DNA of 35,728 bases from CAZNJQ01 sp964573545. Lineage in GTDB: Bacteria > Patescibacteriota > Minisyncoccia > Phycocordibacterales > UBA2135. The position numbers and the translations under genes were made by a program. The stretch covers positions 1-35,728 of the forward strand of contig CAZNJQ010000006.1 of NCBI GenBank assembly GCA_964573545.1, written 5' to 3'. This document shows, one piece after another, positions 13,652 through 22,013 of the stretch (positions are counted from its first letter, which is position 1; every line of letters starts with the position of its first letter). The notes beneath the pieces are model-generated. The model was not told the origin of the DNA, ran no database searches, and saw only the letters and a list, made by a program, of their open reading frames with translations.

Positions 13652-15397
13652 TTATCTCCCTTTTAATCGCGCGAGCATTTTTTGAACAGGCAGCGTATTG
13701 ATAATATCTTTTTTCTCCGCCCAGCCTCTGCGCGCCTGCGCAATCCCGAATTGAAGCAGCGAGAAATGTTCCGGTGAATGCGCGTCCGAATCAATGCTCA
13801 TCAAAACCCCCGCCGCGACGCACTTCCGCACATACTCGTCCTTTATATCCAGCCTGTCGGGGTACGCGTTAATTTCAAGAATCGTACCGGTGCGTTTCGC
13901 CGCACGTATGACCTCGTCGATATCGACTGCTATCCCTTCGCGCCGGTTGATGATGCGTCCCGTGAGATGAAATATGATATCGACATTCGGGTTCTCTATC
14001 GCGCGAATGACGCGCTTCGTCTGTTCGTTTTTTGAAAGCGTGAAATGGCTGTGTACCGCGGCGCCGACAACATCCAGTTTCCGGAGCACGTCATCTGCGA
14101 TATCAAGCGTTCCGTCTTTCCGTATATTCACTTCCGTACCGGTAAGAATCGAGAATTTTTTGCCCGCTTTCCCATATGACCTGTTGAGCGATTCGATTTC
14201 TTTCATCTGCCGTAAAATCCCTTTTTCATCAAGACCGCCCGTCATCGCGAGCCCCCGCGTGTGGTCGGTGATGACGATATATTCAAGCCCTTCACGCTCC
14301 GCGGCTTCCGCCATCTCTTTGATTCCTACACTGCCGTCGGTCCAGTTTGTCTGCACCTGCAAATCTCCGCGCACATCATTGTACCCAATAAGTTTCGGGA
14401 GTGTCTTTTTTCTCGCCGCATCTATCTCGCCCGTCATTTCGCGAAGTTCCGGCTCTATATACGAAAGCCCGAGTGCTTTGTAAATCTCTTCTTCGGTCTT
14501 CCCCGCTACGCGCCGCGCGCCCTTGAAAAGACCATACTCGTTGAGCTTCAGCCCGCGCCGTATCGCGATTTTTCGGAGTTCAATGTTGTGCGATTTCGAG
14601 CCGGTAAAATAACAAAGCGCCGCGCCCCAGGATTCTTCGGGTATCACGCGGATATCCGCATCAATGCCGGATTTCAGGCGTACATTCGTTTTTGTAGGAC
14701 CCGTGCCGAATACGTGCCCCACTTCCCGCATGGCGCAAAACCGCTCCATAACCTTCTCCGGCTTCCGTGACGTCACAAGGATATCTATATCCCCGATCGT
14801 CTCTTTCCATCGCCGGATCGAGCCCGCGACGGAAATTTTTTCCACCTCGGGAAACTGCCGTATCTCTCCTTCAAGTTTTTTCACGTATGAAAACACGGAA
14901 CCCAGCGTCCTTCGCCCGCCCGCGCTGCGGAGAAACGCGATTCCTTTCGCGATTTTCTCTTCCGATTTCCTGCCAAAGCCGGGAAGTTTTGAAAGCTTCC
15001 CTTCTTTTGCCGCCCGTTCAAGGGCGTTCAAATCCCGTATTTTGAGTTTCTGCCAAAGCGTTTTAACCGTCTTCGCGCCGATACCTTCCACAGCCGTGAG
15101 CCCCAGAATATCAACGGGCATTTTTTTGCGAAGTGCCTCGTATTCTTTGAAATGCCCGCGCGTGAAAAGCTCTTTAATGTGCGACGCCATACCCTTTCCG
15201 ACTCCCGGGATTGCATCAAGCGCCTTCTCCCCTCCCTCGGCGTAGACGTCGTGGACCTCATCCTTCATGCTCTCTATATTCTGTGCCGCGCGTTCGTATG
15301 CGCGCGGCTTGAATTCCACGCCTGCCATTTCATAGAGCGCCGCCATCTCGTAGAGGATATCCGCGATTTCCTTGTTTGAAAAATGGCGGTAGGGCAT
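13652..15397 (-). CDS. polX: DNA polymerase X family protein with PHP domain
   Basis: 581 residues, the usual length of bacterial PolX. The N-terminal helix-hairpin-helix region has AIPGVGKGMASHI (about 62-74) and a second HhH at VEGIGAKT. The polymerase site GSIRRWKETIGDIDILV (about 190-206) carries the DID metal ligands. The C-terminal PHP domain has ITDHTRGLAM, TGTEVNI, AAVHSHF, FHLTGR and SIDSDAH. The first PHP motif, normally HxH, reads DLQVQT (about 345-350), so both histidines are glutamines. The family fills short gaps in base-excision repair, with the PHP domain giving 3'-5' exonuclease activity. Loss of the HxH may change metal binding. Monocistronic. Confidence 0.94.
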   Translation of the reverse strand: MPYRHFSNKEIADILYEMAALYEMAGVEFKPRAYERAAQNIESMKDEVHDVYAEGGEKALDAIPGVGKGMASHIKELFTRGHFKEYEALRKKMPVDILGLTAVEGIGAKTVKTLWQKLKIRDLNALERAAKEGKLSKLPGFGRKSEEKIAKGIAFLRSAGGRRTLGSVFSYVKKLEGEIRQFPEVEKISVAGSIRRWKETIGDIDILVTSRKPEKVMERFCAMREVGHVFGTGPTKTNVRLKSGIDADIRVIPEESWGAALCYFTGSKSHNIELRKIAIRRGLKLNEYGLFKGARRVAGKTEEEIYKALGLSYIEPELREMTGEIDAARKKTLPKLIGYNDVRGDLQVQTNWTDGSVGIKEMAEAAEREGLEYIVITDHTRGLAMTGGLDEKGILRQMKEIESLNRSYGKAGKKFSILTGTEVNIRKDGTLDIADDVLRKLDVVGAAVHSHFTLSKNEQTKRVIRAIENPNVDIIFHLTGRIINRREGIAVDIDEVIRAAKRTGTILEINAYPDRLDIKDEYVRKCVAAGVLMSIDSDAHSPEHFSLLQFGIAQARRGWAEKKDIINTLPVQKMLARLKGR

Positions 15398-15619
15398 ATG
15401 GATGGCGTTCGACGTTTAAGATTTAGGATTTAAGATTTTGATCTTCACGTCTTCAGCGCATATCCCGCGGCGGCATACGAAGAAATTGAGGGCAATGCCA
15501 ATGCGCAGAATGCCGCCGTTTCTTCCATAATACCACACGAGATTCTGGAAATTTTTAAGAAAGCACGGTACACTCTGAAAAGACGGGCGTACGACAGATA
15601 TTCGGGGGAACATCCGTAC

Positions 15620-16099
15620 ATGGAAGAGTATCTCACGGCATTTCTTGTAGTGGCACTGTTCGGAGTAATTGCCTTCGCTCTTCGCAAAACATATCGACAC
15701 TTTGAACCGCGCCTTCCCAAGAACTTCCAGACGGAGCGGTGGAATCCCGAACGAACGCTTCCGCGCGTGTTCTTCTACAAAGGAAGTGGGGAAGGGGTCA
15801 ATGACGACACGGGGTGGTATGCATATTATTATCCCGGCGGGCAGCACAGAGCATACGGCGTAGGACCATGCAAATCGTTCGATGAAGCCACGAATATCTT
15901 GTGCACTCTTACCGGGTGTGAAAACGTATGCACATTGGCTCCGTATCTGAATGCGCCAATGCCGCACTCGTACAGACGACCGGTTGAGCTCACCGTAGAA
16001 AAATTCAGGCGCACTCGCTACACCCCCGAAGTCCCTTTTGTTACCGCAATGGCGCAGTGGGGAGGCAGGCACATCCACCAATTCGGCCCCGGCGGTTAA
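15620..16099 (+). CDS. Membrane-anchored protein of unknown function
   Basis: 159 residues from ATG 15620: MEEYLTAFLVVALFGVIAFA gives one N-terminal membrane helix, followed by a basic stretch and a soluble domain rich in Tyr, Gly, Pro and Arg with three cysteines (GPCKSF, ILCTLTGCENVCT, four in total). The gene ends at a strong terminator. The frame stays open and codon-like for about 190 bases upstream of the ATG, back to a TAA near 15434, with no ATG, GTG or TTG in it. Either the start is non-standard or the 5' end has been lost. I do not recognise the family. The interval 15398-15619 otherwise holds only short GATTTA-type repeats near 15419-15440. Confidence 0.72.
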   Translation: MEEYLTAFLVVALFGVIAFALRKTYRHFEPRLPKNFQTERWNPERTLPRVFFYKGSGEGVNDDTGWYAYYYPGGQHRAYGVGPCKSFDEATNILCTLTGCENVCTLAPYLNAPMPHSYRRPVELTVEKFRRTRYTPEVPFVTAMAQWGGRHIHQFGPGG

Positions 16100-16118
16100 A
16101 AATAAATCATCGCGCAAA

Positions 16119-16145
16119 AATCCCCGAACACTCGGGGATTTTTTA
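16119..16145. terminator. Intrinsic terminator
   Basis: AATCCCCGA (16119-16127), loop ACAC, TCGGGGATT (16132-16140), T run to 16144. The A run on the left allows function in both directions. Confidence 0.9.
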
Positions 16146-16150
16146 TTTCG

Positions 16151-16330
16151 TCGAGCGAGGAGTGAAATGAAAATCTTAATTTTCATTTCGTCCGAGCCCT
16201 GCCTGCCGCAGGCAGGGCTCGGACGAAACACAGGTTCAATGCCGCGTGTGAATGTACGAGCAGAGCCCCGTCAGATGGAGCGAAACGAGTTCCGGCAATA
16301 CCCCGGGGGCAACCCCCGGGGACCTCTATT
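16151..16330. repeat. Composite hairpin-rich repeat element, copy 1
   Basis: About 180 bp sharing ordered constant blocks with 26067-26240: AGCGAGGAG, ATGAAAA...TTTTCATTTCGTCCGAGC, ACACAGGTT, ACGAGCAGAGC and AATACC. Between them are copy-specific palindromes: here a 21-bp-arm perfect inverted repeat at 16186-16228 (core GCCCTGCCTGC/GCAGGCAGGGC) and CCCCGGGGG-CAA-CCCCCGGGG at 16301-16321. GAGGAG lies just ahead of an ATG in both copies. A plus-strand frame runs from this ATG to 16520, but it reads through palindromes and the tail of the opposite gene and is not accepted as a gene. Confidence 0.75.
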
Positions 16331-16350
16331 AGCGACACAAAGCGTATGCT

Positions 16351-16390
16351 TACGACATTCTAACATTCTCGAGAATGTTAGAATGTCGTA
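16351..16390. repeat. 40-nt perfect palindrome, family 2, copy 1
   Basis: TACGACATTCTAACATTCTC (16351-16370) followed by its exact reverse complement. Its centre TTCTCGAGAA and flanks match, with compensatory differences, the 40-nt palindrome inside dus at 33151-33190. It lies in the gap just after composite element copy 1. Confidence 0.9.
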
Positions 16391-16437
16391 TAAATTTTTC
16401 TATGTGAAAGTTTTCTTTTGTGAACACAGACGTCCCA

Positions 16438-17211
16438 TCACCATTTTTTCTTTTGTTCTTTTAACGTACTGTACACAAAACTTTCGGTTGAGGCGTCGCC
16501 AACCTTTGGCCGTATTATAAAGAGCCGCCTGTGTGCATTGTCATAAAACACATCATCTTGCGCTGCCCAATCGAGAACAGGAGACACAGCTTTCGGTCCA
16601 GTCATTACCACTGGTTCAAAACCCAGCACATTCTGTGTTTCTTCAGACAACAATTTAATCGAGTTCACATAGCTATCTTTATAATATCCTCCGCTGTCGG
16701 AATTTCCGCCGACTATCACCGCATCAATCGTGCCCTCTTCGCACCGTTCTTTAATTTCCCGAAGCTTCTGTTCTAGGTCATGTACAAAAATACTTTTTCG
16801 GCTTTCTGTCACCAGAAAATAATGAGGGTCCTGGTGAGTTACAAGCGACACGTTTTCTCCCGTTCTTTTATCTTTGCCCGCGACAACCAGTCCAGTGCAA
16901 TTTATAAATCTTCTGGAAATCTTATCTGCGGCGTCTATCGGGGACATGACATAGGAAAACTTGCCCGCGTTTTTCATTCCTCGTTTCACAAGAGCATCCT
17001 GTTCCCCATAATAATTTATATTGAGAGGAGCCTTTTCTTCCTCTATCCCTCCGATTATCAAGACCCTTTGTTCATCGCCCGGATTGTCTCGAAATTGTTC
17101 CGGCGTCCCCACGCATGCCACAATCGGGCTTATGCCTTCTTTCAAATGTTCTGATCGCAAGACATCTTTTGACTCATGCGGCTTTTTAATCTTAAACAAT
17201 TTCTCAAACAT
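16438..17211 (-). CDS. Hypothetical cytoplasmic protein
   Basis: 257 residues, no signal peptide or membrane segment. Two halves are apparent: an N-terminal part with VLIIGGIEEEK and NYYGEQDALVKRG, and a central part with FINCTGLVVAGKDKRTG, SLVTHQDPHYFLV and DAVIVGGNSDSGGYYKDSY. A Cys in 'NCTG' followed about 20 residues later by 'VTHQDP' recalls the Cys-His arrangement of the CheD / cytotoxic necrotizing factor deamidase fold, but I cannot establish that. It is lower in GC and uses more AT-ending codons than its neighbours, which may mean transfer. It stands alone. Confidence 0.78.
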   Translation of the reverse strand: MFEKLFKIKKPHESKDVLRSEHLKEGISPIVACVGTPEQFRDNPGDEQRVLIIGGIEEEKAPLNINYYGEQDALVKRGMKNAGKFSYVMSPIDAADKISRRFINCTGLVVAGKDKRTGENVSLVTHQDPHYFLVTESRKSIFVHDLEQKLREIKERCEEGTIDAVIVGGNSDSGGYYKDSYVNSIKLLSEETQNVLGFEPVVMTGPKAVSPVLDWAAQDDVFYDNAHRRLFIIRPKVGDASTESFVYSTLKEQKKKW

Positions 17212-17261
17212 ATCTAGCTATATCTTTACTTTACTTGAAGTGTATACTGCTAGCGAAAACC

Positions 17262-17900
17262 TTACAAATGTACAGCAATGAACCTTTTCTTCCACCCTTT
17301 TTTAAACATATCCGTGGAAATTGTTTTATTCCCCGCTCCGGCAGCAGGGTCATTGTAATAGACCGTATCACCGCGAATACCGTTTATGACCGCAAGGTGC
17401 GGTATCGGGCTCTCGGGGTCGAATTCATAGTACACGGATGCAATAACCGGCCCTTCTGCAAGGGCTTTTTTAATTTCAACAAACGCAGTGTCGGCATCCG
17501 CGCGTGAAAGATCATAGCTCGCGCCCTGAAGTCCGTACGGGCGCGCAAGAAGCGCCAAGTCTCTGTGCTTCCACCCGGCTCCCTCCGCATATGCCCCCGC
17601 AGCGATTCCCTCGCGGAGCAACGCATCAACCGAGACAGCGCCCGGTTTATATAATTCAATTATCATCGCCAAGCTCGCGATGCCGCATCCCTTCTTTCGC
17701 CACTCCGGCGCGCTGATGTCGTAAAATTGTGAATAAAAAGGAACCTCCGGAACATCGGGAACCTGTGCCTCCTCGTGCGTAGCGGCCTCGACAAGAGCAT
17801 TTTGAGGCACACTACTATAGAGCTGTATATTTGGAGAAAAGCCCGGAAACGCAACAAAAGCGCCCGCTAAAAAGCCAAACAAACTGTTGGCAAATACCAT
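17262..17900 (-). CDS. Secreted C39-like cysteine peptidase
   Basis: 212 residues. A hydrophobic N-terminus (about 3-20) serves as signal peptide or anchor. The papain-like peptidase C39 type 2 domain follows: catalytic cysteine in KKGCGIASLAM (about 71), catalytic histidine in IPHLAVING (about 168), and the supporting aspartate in VYYNDPAAG (about 183). W-x-x-DL (HRDLALLARPYG) is also typical. Such proteins cleave peptides, often after double glycine, or act in envelope turnover. Next to it, beyond a MITE-like element, is an L,D-transpeptidase. A possible -10 (TAGATT) sits seven bases before the ATG. Confidence 0.86.
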   Translation of the reverse strand: MVFANSLFGFLAGAFVAFPGFSPNIQLYSSVPQNALVEAATHEEAQVPDVPEVPFYSQFYDISAPEWRKKGCGIASLAMIIELYKPGAVSVDALLREGIAAGAYAEGAGWKHRDLALLARPYGLQGASYDLSRADADTAFVEIKKALAEGPVIASVYYEFDPESPIPHLAVINGIRGDTVYYNDPAAGAGNKTISTDMFKKGWKKRFIAVHL

Positions 17901-17939
17901 GAGGATGAATCTACACTACGAAAACCCCTCTTGCAAGCT

Positions 17940-18069
17940 CCCACACTAACATTGGCGTTGTTTTACTTTGCCTTTTGATTTTCGAAAAGAATCTCGATTG
18001 AGCGACAGCTTTGATTATCACGGCTATAGTCAATGGTAAAACACAAAGTGATGCCAATGTTAGTGTGGG
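17940..18069. mobile_element. MITE-like element with 17-bp terminal inverted repeats
   Basis: CCCACACTAACATTGGC (17940-17956) and its exact reverse complement (18053-18069) are separated by 96 bases. GTTTTAC/GTAAAAC (near 17959 and 18036) extends the pairing after a short break. GCAAGC lies one base outside each end (17933-17938 and 18071-18076) and would be a 6-bp target duplication. There is no transposase inside; a short frame crossing it is not coding. It fills the gap between the C39 peptidase and L,D-transpeptidase genes. A large RNA hairpin is the alternative. Confidence 0.55.
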
Positions 18070-18103
18070 GGCAAGCCGATCGCCATACGCACAAAATCGT
18101 CGA

Positions 18104-18997
18104 TTAATCCCGCACGATAACGCGCGTGCCGACATCCGCCCATGCGTAGAGCTTCTCGGCGGTCGCCGGACGCAAGTTCACACACCCGTTTGATGACGGT
18201 TTCCCAAAATTCTCATGCCAATATGTCCCGTGAATTACCGCGCCTTCGTGCGTGAAATACAAATTCCATGGCACCCCCGGAAGGTCGTAGAATTTTTCGC
18301 TAATGCCCGGTATGGGTCCTTGCATGTAGCGGCTCGGGGTCTTCTTAAACACAGTGAAAACACCGCGCGGCGTCGGTGTAAGCTCAATACCCGTTGAAAT
18401 CGGCTCCTCCATAAAAAGCTCATCGCCCTCGTAGGCGTAGAGCGTCTGCTCGGAACGGTCTACGATAATACGCTTCGTGCTCGCAGAGAGCACCCTGTCT
18501 ATAAGGTCTCGATTCCCTTCATTGAGAAGCACGCGCACATAGTCGGCGGCAACATACCAATCGCCCGCTATGCGCTCGGGGTAGCGGAGCCATTCATCAA
18601 AAATAATTTTGTACCATGTGTGCCCATTCTGTTCGACTTTTCCGCCGACCTTGAGCACGATGCCGTTCCGCAATTGCGTGACCACCGGATACTCCTCGCC
18701 GGGGCCGGAGCGAACGTTGAGGCATGCGCCATTAAAGTACGGCCCGCATCCGTCTACAACTTCTATGTATTCAAAAAGAACTTTTTCAATGGGAATGATT
18801 ACCGCTTCTTCCCCTTCATGCTTCGGAGCGGCGATGAACGCCTCCTCTCCTCGAAGATAGTGACCGGCAGGCGCAGGTTTCTGTCCCGCAAACGGACCGA
18901 ACTGAAAAACCGCCATGATAAGGAACGCAAACAATACGAGAAGCGCCCCTCGCAGAGAGCCTACGACGCGCTCGTGATGTTCGATCGGTACTTCCAT
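18104..18997 (-). CDS. L,D-transpeptidase (YkuD) with SH3-like domain
   Basis: 297 residues. One N-terminal membrane helix (about 17-36) is followed by an SH3b-like domain (about 75-165, with ACLNVRSGPGEEYPV) and a C-terminal YkuD catalytic domain (about 175-297). The active site is visible as IHGTYWHENFG followed by SSNGCVNL, with the catalytic cysteine near 272. The family makes 3-3 peptidoglycan cross-links or attaches proteins to peptidoglycan outside the membrane. Its TATACT box six bases before the ATG suggests leaderless mRNA. It diverges from the secreted protein at 19112. Confidence 0.94.
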   Translation of the reverse strand: MEVPIEHHERVVGSLRGALLVLFAFLIMAVFQFGPFAGQKPAPAGHYLRGEEAFIAAPKHEGEEAVIIPIEKVLFEYIEVVDGCGPYFNGACLNVRSGPGEEYPVVTQLRNGIVLKVGGKVEQNGHTWYKIIFDEWLRYPERIAGDWYVAADYVRVLLNEGNRDLIDRVLSASTKRIIVDRSEQTLYAYEGDELFMEEPISTGIELTPTPRGVFTVFKKTPSRYMQGPIPGISEKFYDLPGVPWNLYFTHEGAVIHGTYWHENFGKPSSNGCVNLRPATAEKLYAWADVGTRVIVRD

Positions 18998-19003
18998 ACA
19001 TCA

Positions 19004-19009
19004 AGTATA
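19004..19009 (-). promoter_or_regulatory. -10 box, leaderless arrangement, for the L,D-transpeptidase
   Basis: TATACT on the minus strand exactly six bases before ATG 18997. No TG extension and no clear -35. Confidence 0.45.
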
Positions 19010-19055
19010 AAGATTTGCTACACGTTTGTGAAATCAACCTTCGCGCACCCAGTAA

Positions 19056-19084
19056 TTGACACCGATATCCGAAACGACTACTAT
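19056..19084 (+). promoter_or_regulatory. Sigma-70-type promoter
   Basis: TTGACA (19056-19061), 17-base spacer, TACTAT (19079-19084). Predicted start near 19091, 21 bases before the ATG at 19112, with AGGAG in the leader. Confidence 0.6.
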
Positions 19085-19111
19085 ACAAACAGGAGAAAAA
19101 GGACGGAACCG

Positions 19112-19513
19112 ATGCGAAAAATCCTCGTCTTGTTGTCGCTTTTCGCGTTTGTGTCGTTAAGCTCTTTTGCGCACGCAAATCATATCAAAGCTCCAACCAT
19201 CCCCGTCGTGACGCCAGATAATCCGGATATCATGTCGGTATCCAAGAAAGCACTGCCACTGTCATGCGGTACGCTCGTGGAAAAGATGATACACGACACC
19301 GCTAAGATAGAGTTGTGGGTCATCAACACATGGGCGGGCGCTGCACATCCGTTTATCATCATGCGAATGTACCGAGTAAACGAAGAAGTGAAATTTGATA
19401 GCTGGCTCGACCGCAACAGCGACGGGCATCCGGACGAATACTTCGATACTGTGGAAGCCGCAGAGAGCTTCCAGAAAAAATACCCTACTCAGTGCGACGC
19501 AGTGACGAAGTGA
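19112..19513 (+). CDS. Secreted protein of unknown function
   Basis: 133 residues from ATG 19112, chosen by the promoter and by the signal peptide MRKILVLLSLFAFVSLSSFA, cleaved near AHA-N. The mature protein has two cysteines (LSCGTLVEK and PTQCDAV) that may pair, and a DRNSDGHPDEYFD stretch resembling a calcium-binding DxNxDGxxD loop. Not recognised further. It ends just before a terminator shared with the convergent MFS gene. Confidence 0.82.
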   Translation: MRKILVLLSLFAFVSLSSFAHANHIKAPTIPVVTPDNPDIMSVSKKALPLSCGTLVEKMIHDTAKIELWVINTWAGAAHPFIIMRMYRVNEEVKFDSWLDRNSDGHPDEYFDTVEAAESFQKKYPTQCDAVTK

Positions 19514-19520
19514 TTTTCCC

Positions 19521-19546
19521 AAAACCCCATCAGGGGTTTTTCTTTT
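19521..19546. terminator. Bidirectional terminator
   Basis: AAAACCCC (19521-19528), loop ATCA, GGGGTTTT (19533-19540) and further T. It separates the secreted protein gene from the MFS gene, whose last codons it overlaps. Confidence 0.85.
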
Positions 19547-20783
19547 GCCGCAACAAATACAGTGTGAAAAAAATCGCGGCAGTACACATAAAGAGCGATG
19601 CCACGAAGACGGGTGTCTCGGGCGTTGTCCCCGCTGCGACTATGCCGGATAAAAGCGCCGGGAAGACCTGCGCAAGGGATTGGACGCTCGCGTTGAGTCC
19701 TAAAACTTCCCCTTGTATGGCGGCGCCCGCGGAGCGGCTGATAAGCCCCGTCATGTTCGCAAAGGTGAGCCCGTTCGCCATGGCAAAGAACGGCGCAACA
19801 AGCAAAAGCTGCCACCATTCCGTGACGGAGAAAAACACAAGGAGCGCTCCCGCCGCGGCAAATATGCTCACCCGCAACACTTGTTTCTCGCTGAATCTCC
19901 GCGCGACAAACCGGGTCACGATTGCCTGCGTGATGATTATCCAAATACCGACATACGCGAAGAAATTCCCGATAGCGCCCTGCGTGAATTGAAATCTGTC
20001 GATAAGAAACACGCCGAAGAACGTCATATAAAACGTGAATCCGAAGAAATAAATAAAATTAGTCAGGTACAGCGGCATGAGTTCGCGCATCTCAAAGGCG
20101 CGGATGATGTTCCGGATGGAACGCACCCAGTCAATGGGAGCATCGGTACGCGGGGCGCGGTGTGTCTCGGGCGCGAGAGCCAAAAGAACAAGGAGATTAA
20201 TGAAGCTCACCGCAGCCGCGACCCAAAACGGCGTTGAGGCGGTAAACCATGAAACGTACGAGGAGTCGGATAGCACACCGCCAAAAAACGGCCCGACGAT
20301 GAATCCCACGCCGAACATGGCGCCGATAAGACCGAAGCTCTGTGCGCGTTCTTCCGGCTTCGTCACATCGGCAATCGCCGCCTGCGCGATGGATATGCTG
20401 CCGCCCGCAATGCCTGCGATAGCGCGCGCGACAAAAAGCATAAGAATACTTTTCATGGCGACACCGACCGCGAAGAGTACGTATCCGAACGAAGCCGAGA
20501 GAAGGGTGAGCGCCCATAATTTCTTCCTTCCGTAGCGATCGGAAAGTTCTCCCAATATCGGCGCCGCGAAAAAAATACAAAGCGGAAATACAGCCGCCAA
20601 AATACCCAGGAGCGTGTATCCGTACGATGCGGGCGTATCAGGAGGCAGAAGATAGAGCGGCGATAGAGGATTGGCAAGGAGATGCGGAATGACGGGAATC
20701 AAAATGCCGAACCCCAGAGAGTCGAGCAAGACGGTGAATAACACCGCCGGAAGCGGTTTTGCGCTGAAGAGATGCTTCATCAT
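19530..20783 (-). CDS. MFS transporter, TetA/multidrug efflux-like
   Basis: 417 residues with about twelve membrane helices. The first helix has LLDSLGFGILIPVIP, typical of the TetA/Tcr (DHA1) group. The loop between helices 2 and 3 has the MFS signature GELSDRYGRKK (about 78-88). Helix 5 holds GPFFGGVLSD (motif C, antiporter type). Substrates of relatives are drugs or small organics exchanged for protons. The start codon overlaps nothing but abuts the nirK stop, and GGAGGG near the nirK end serves as ribosome site, so it is co-transcribed and probably translationally coupled with nirK. What it carries in that context is unknown. Confidence 0.9.
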   Translation of the reverse strand: MMKHLFSAKPLPAVLFTVLLDSLGFGILIPVIPHLLANPLSPLYLLPPDTPASYGYTLLGILAAVFPLCIFFAAPILGELSDRYGRKKLWALTLLSASFGYVLFAVGVAMKSILMLFVARAIAGIAGGSISIAQAAIADVTKPEERAQSFGLIGAMFGVGFIVGPFFGGVLSDSSYVSWFTASTPFWVAAAVSFINLLVLLALAPETHRAPRTDAPIDWVRSIRNIIRAFEMRELMPLYLTNFIYFFGFTFYMTFFGVFLIDRFQFTQGAIGNFFAYVGIWIIITQAIVTRFVARRFSEKQVLRVSIFAAAGALLVFFSVTEWWQLLLVAPFFAMANGLTFANMTGLISRSAGAAIQGEVLGLNASVQSLAQVFPALLSGIVAAGTTPETPVFVASLFMCTAAIFFTLYLLRQKKNP

Positions 20784-22007
20784 TTAATGCCCTCCGCCAC
20801 TTTCCGTCTCTCCTTTAAATATCGAAGGGTCCGCTTCCCCGGTGACCTCCAACACTCCCCACGCGCCACGGTCAAGGCGCGAGAGTGCATGGTCGACGAG
20901 AATGTATTTGCCCGGATACTCTGCGCGGAACTCAACCATGGCGGCGCCACCCGCGGGAATGAGCGTGGTCTGTACGCTCTCTGCAGGCGGACTTACGATA
21001 TCACCCTCTCGAAATACGCGGTCAAAAATTTCACCGATAACATGAAAACTTGAAATGAGATTCACACCGCCGTTCCCCACATACATCCGGACGGTGTCGC
21101 CGACCTTGGCATTCATCTTTCCCATGAGCGCTCCGGTGCGTCCGTTGAAAACAACGTATTGCGGCTTTCCATCAAGCATCGCTTCCGCGTCAAAGAGTTG
21201 AAGACCCGGGCGACCGAGCGCGCCTGCGCTGTAAAATTCACCCTGTACGACATACAGCTCGTGGTCGACGGGCGGCAATCCTCCTTTCGGTTCAACCAGT
21301 ATGAGCCCGTACATGCCATGCGCCATGTGATTCGCTACATTCGGATATGCGCAATGGTAAATGAAAATACCCGGATTGAGCGCTTTGAACGTTATCGTCT
21401 TACTCTCACCGGGAGCGACCATGGTCGCCGCGGCGCCTCCCCCCGGCCCTGTGACCGCATGTAAATCGATGGAATGATGATGCAAACTCGTCGGGTCATT
21501 GCGGAGAGTCAGCGTCACAGTGTCCCCTTCGCGCACGCGGAGGAAAGGCCCCGGCACTGTGCCGCCGAACGTCCAATAATTGAGGGTAACGCCGGGAGCC
21601 ATTTCGGCGAGAACTTCTTTTGCCGCAATATCTATCTCGACGTCGGCGGGTCCTCGGCGCTGAAGCGGCGGCGGAATATCTCCGGGGTCGCGGGCGATGT
21701 CGGAAACTCGTTCAAAGCCGTTAAAATTCCTGATAAATGCCCATACATTTTTGAATGGAAGCACGGGGCTGTCCGCGGGTCCGTATGTTTTGACGAAAAA
21801 CGGATATTCAAACGCGCGCGGCAGGCCGTTCGGTACATAAAACACGACTGATGCGCCGATAAGCACGGCGACAAGCGCAAGCGTGATGGAGCGCGAGTGG
21901 AGTTTCCGCAGGACGAGATACAGAAACACCGCCGCAAACGCATAGGCGACAAAGAGTCCGATTGCCTGCACAGTGTAGTGCCAGAAATATGGAATAGTCT
22001 CAAACAT
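20784..22007 (-). CDS. nirK: Copper-containing nitrite reductase (NirK type), membrane-anchored
   Basis: 407 residues. Two N-terminal membrane helices (about 12-33 and 42-58) precede two cupredoxin domains. Aligning by motif to NirK, type 1 copper ligands are H178, C219, H227 and M232; type 2 ligands are H183, H218 and H373. The catalytic aspartate is D181 and the catalytic histidine H322 (FHVIG). Segments HSIDLHAVTGPGGG and IYHCA are diagnostic. The enzyme reduces nitrite to nitric oxide outside the membrane using electrons from a small carrier; no donor gene is seen nearby. A leaderless extended -10 promoter lies directly upstream, and the MFS gene follows without a gap. All copper and catalytic residues are present, so it is probably active. 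Confidence 0.93.
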   Translation of the reverse strand: MFETIPYFWHYTVQAIGLFVAYAFAAVFLYLVLRKLHSRSITLALVAVLIGASVVFYVPNGLPRAFEYPFFVKTYGPADSPVLPFKNVWAFIRNFNGFERVSDIARDPGDIPPPLQRRGPADVEIDIAAKEVLAEMAPGVTLNYWTFGGTVPGPFLRVREGDTVTLTLRNDPTSLHHHSIDLHAVTGPGGGAAATMVAPGESKTITFKALNPGIFIYHCAYPNVANHMAHGMYGLILVEPKGGLPPVDHELYVVQGEFYSAGALGRPGLQLFDAEAMLDGKPQYVVFNGRTGALMGKMNAKVGDTVRMYVGNGGVNLISSFHVIGEIFDRVFREGDIVSPPAESVQTTLIPAGGAAMVEFRAEYPGKYILVDHALSRLDRGAWGVLEVTGEADPSIFKGETESGGGH

Positions 22008-22013
22008 ACGATA

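Noticed and set aside
15416..16231. Long minus-strand frame opposite the gene at 15620
   Set aside because: It covers the terminator and repeat element, has no plausible start, and the plus frame has a membrane helix and terminator.
16167..16520. Plus-strand reading frame starting MKILIFISSEP in composite element copy 1
   Set aside because: It reads through three palindromes and then into the antisense of the gene at 16438; the product has no coherent composition. Only the start context (GAGGAG, ATG) is shared with copy 2.
17911..18135. 74-residue frame across the MITE-like element
   Set aside because: It is formed by the inverted repeats and the antisense of the L,D-transpeptidase gene; no ribosome site.
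18620..19111. Upstream extension of the secreted protein gene at 19112
   Set aside because: The longer frame overlaps the L,D-transpeptidase gene in antisense; the promoter at 19056-19084 and the signal peptide fix the start at 19112.
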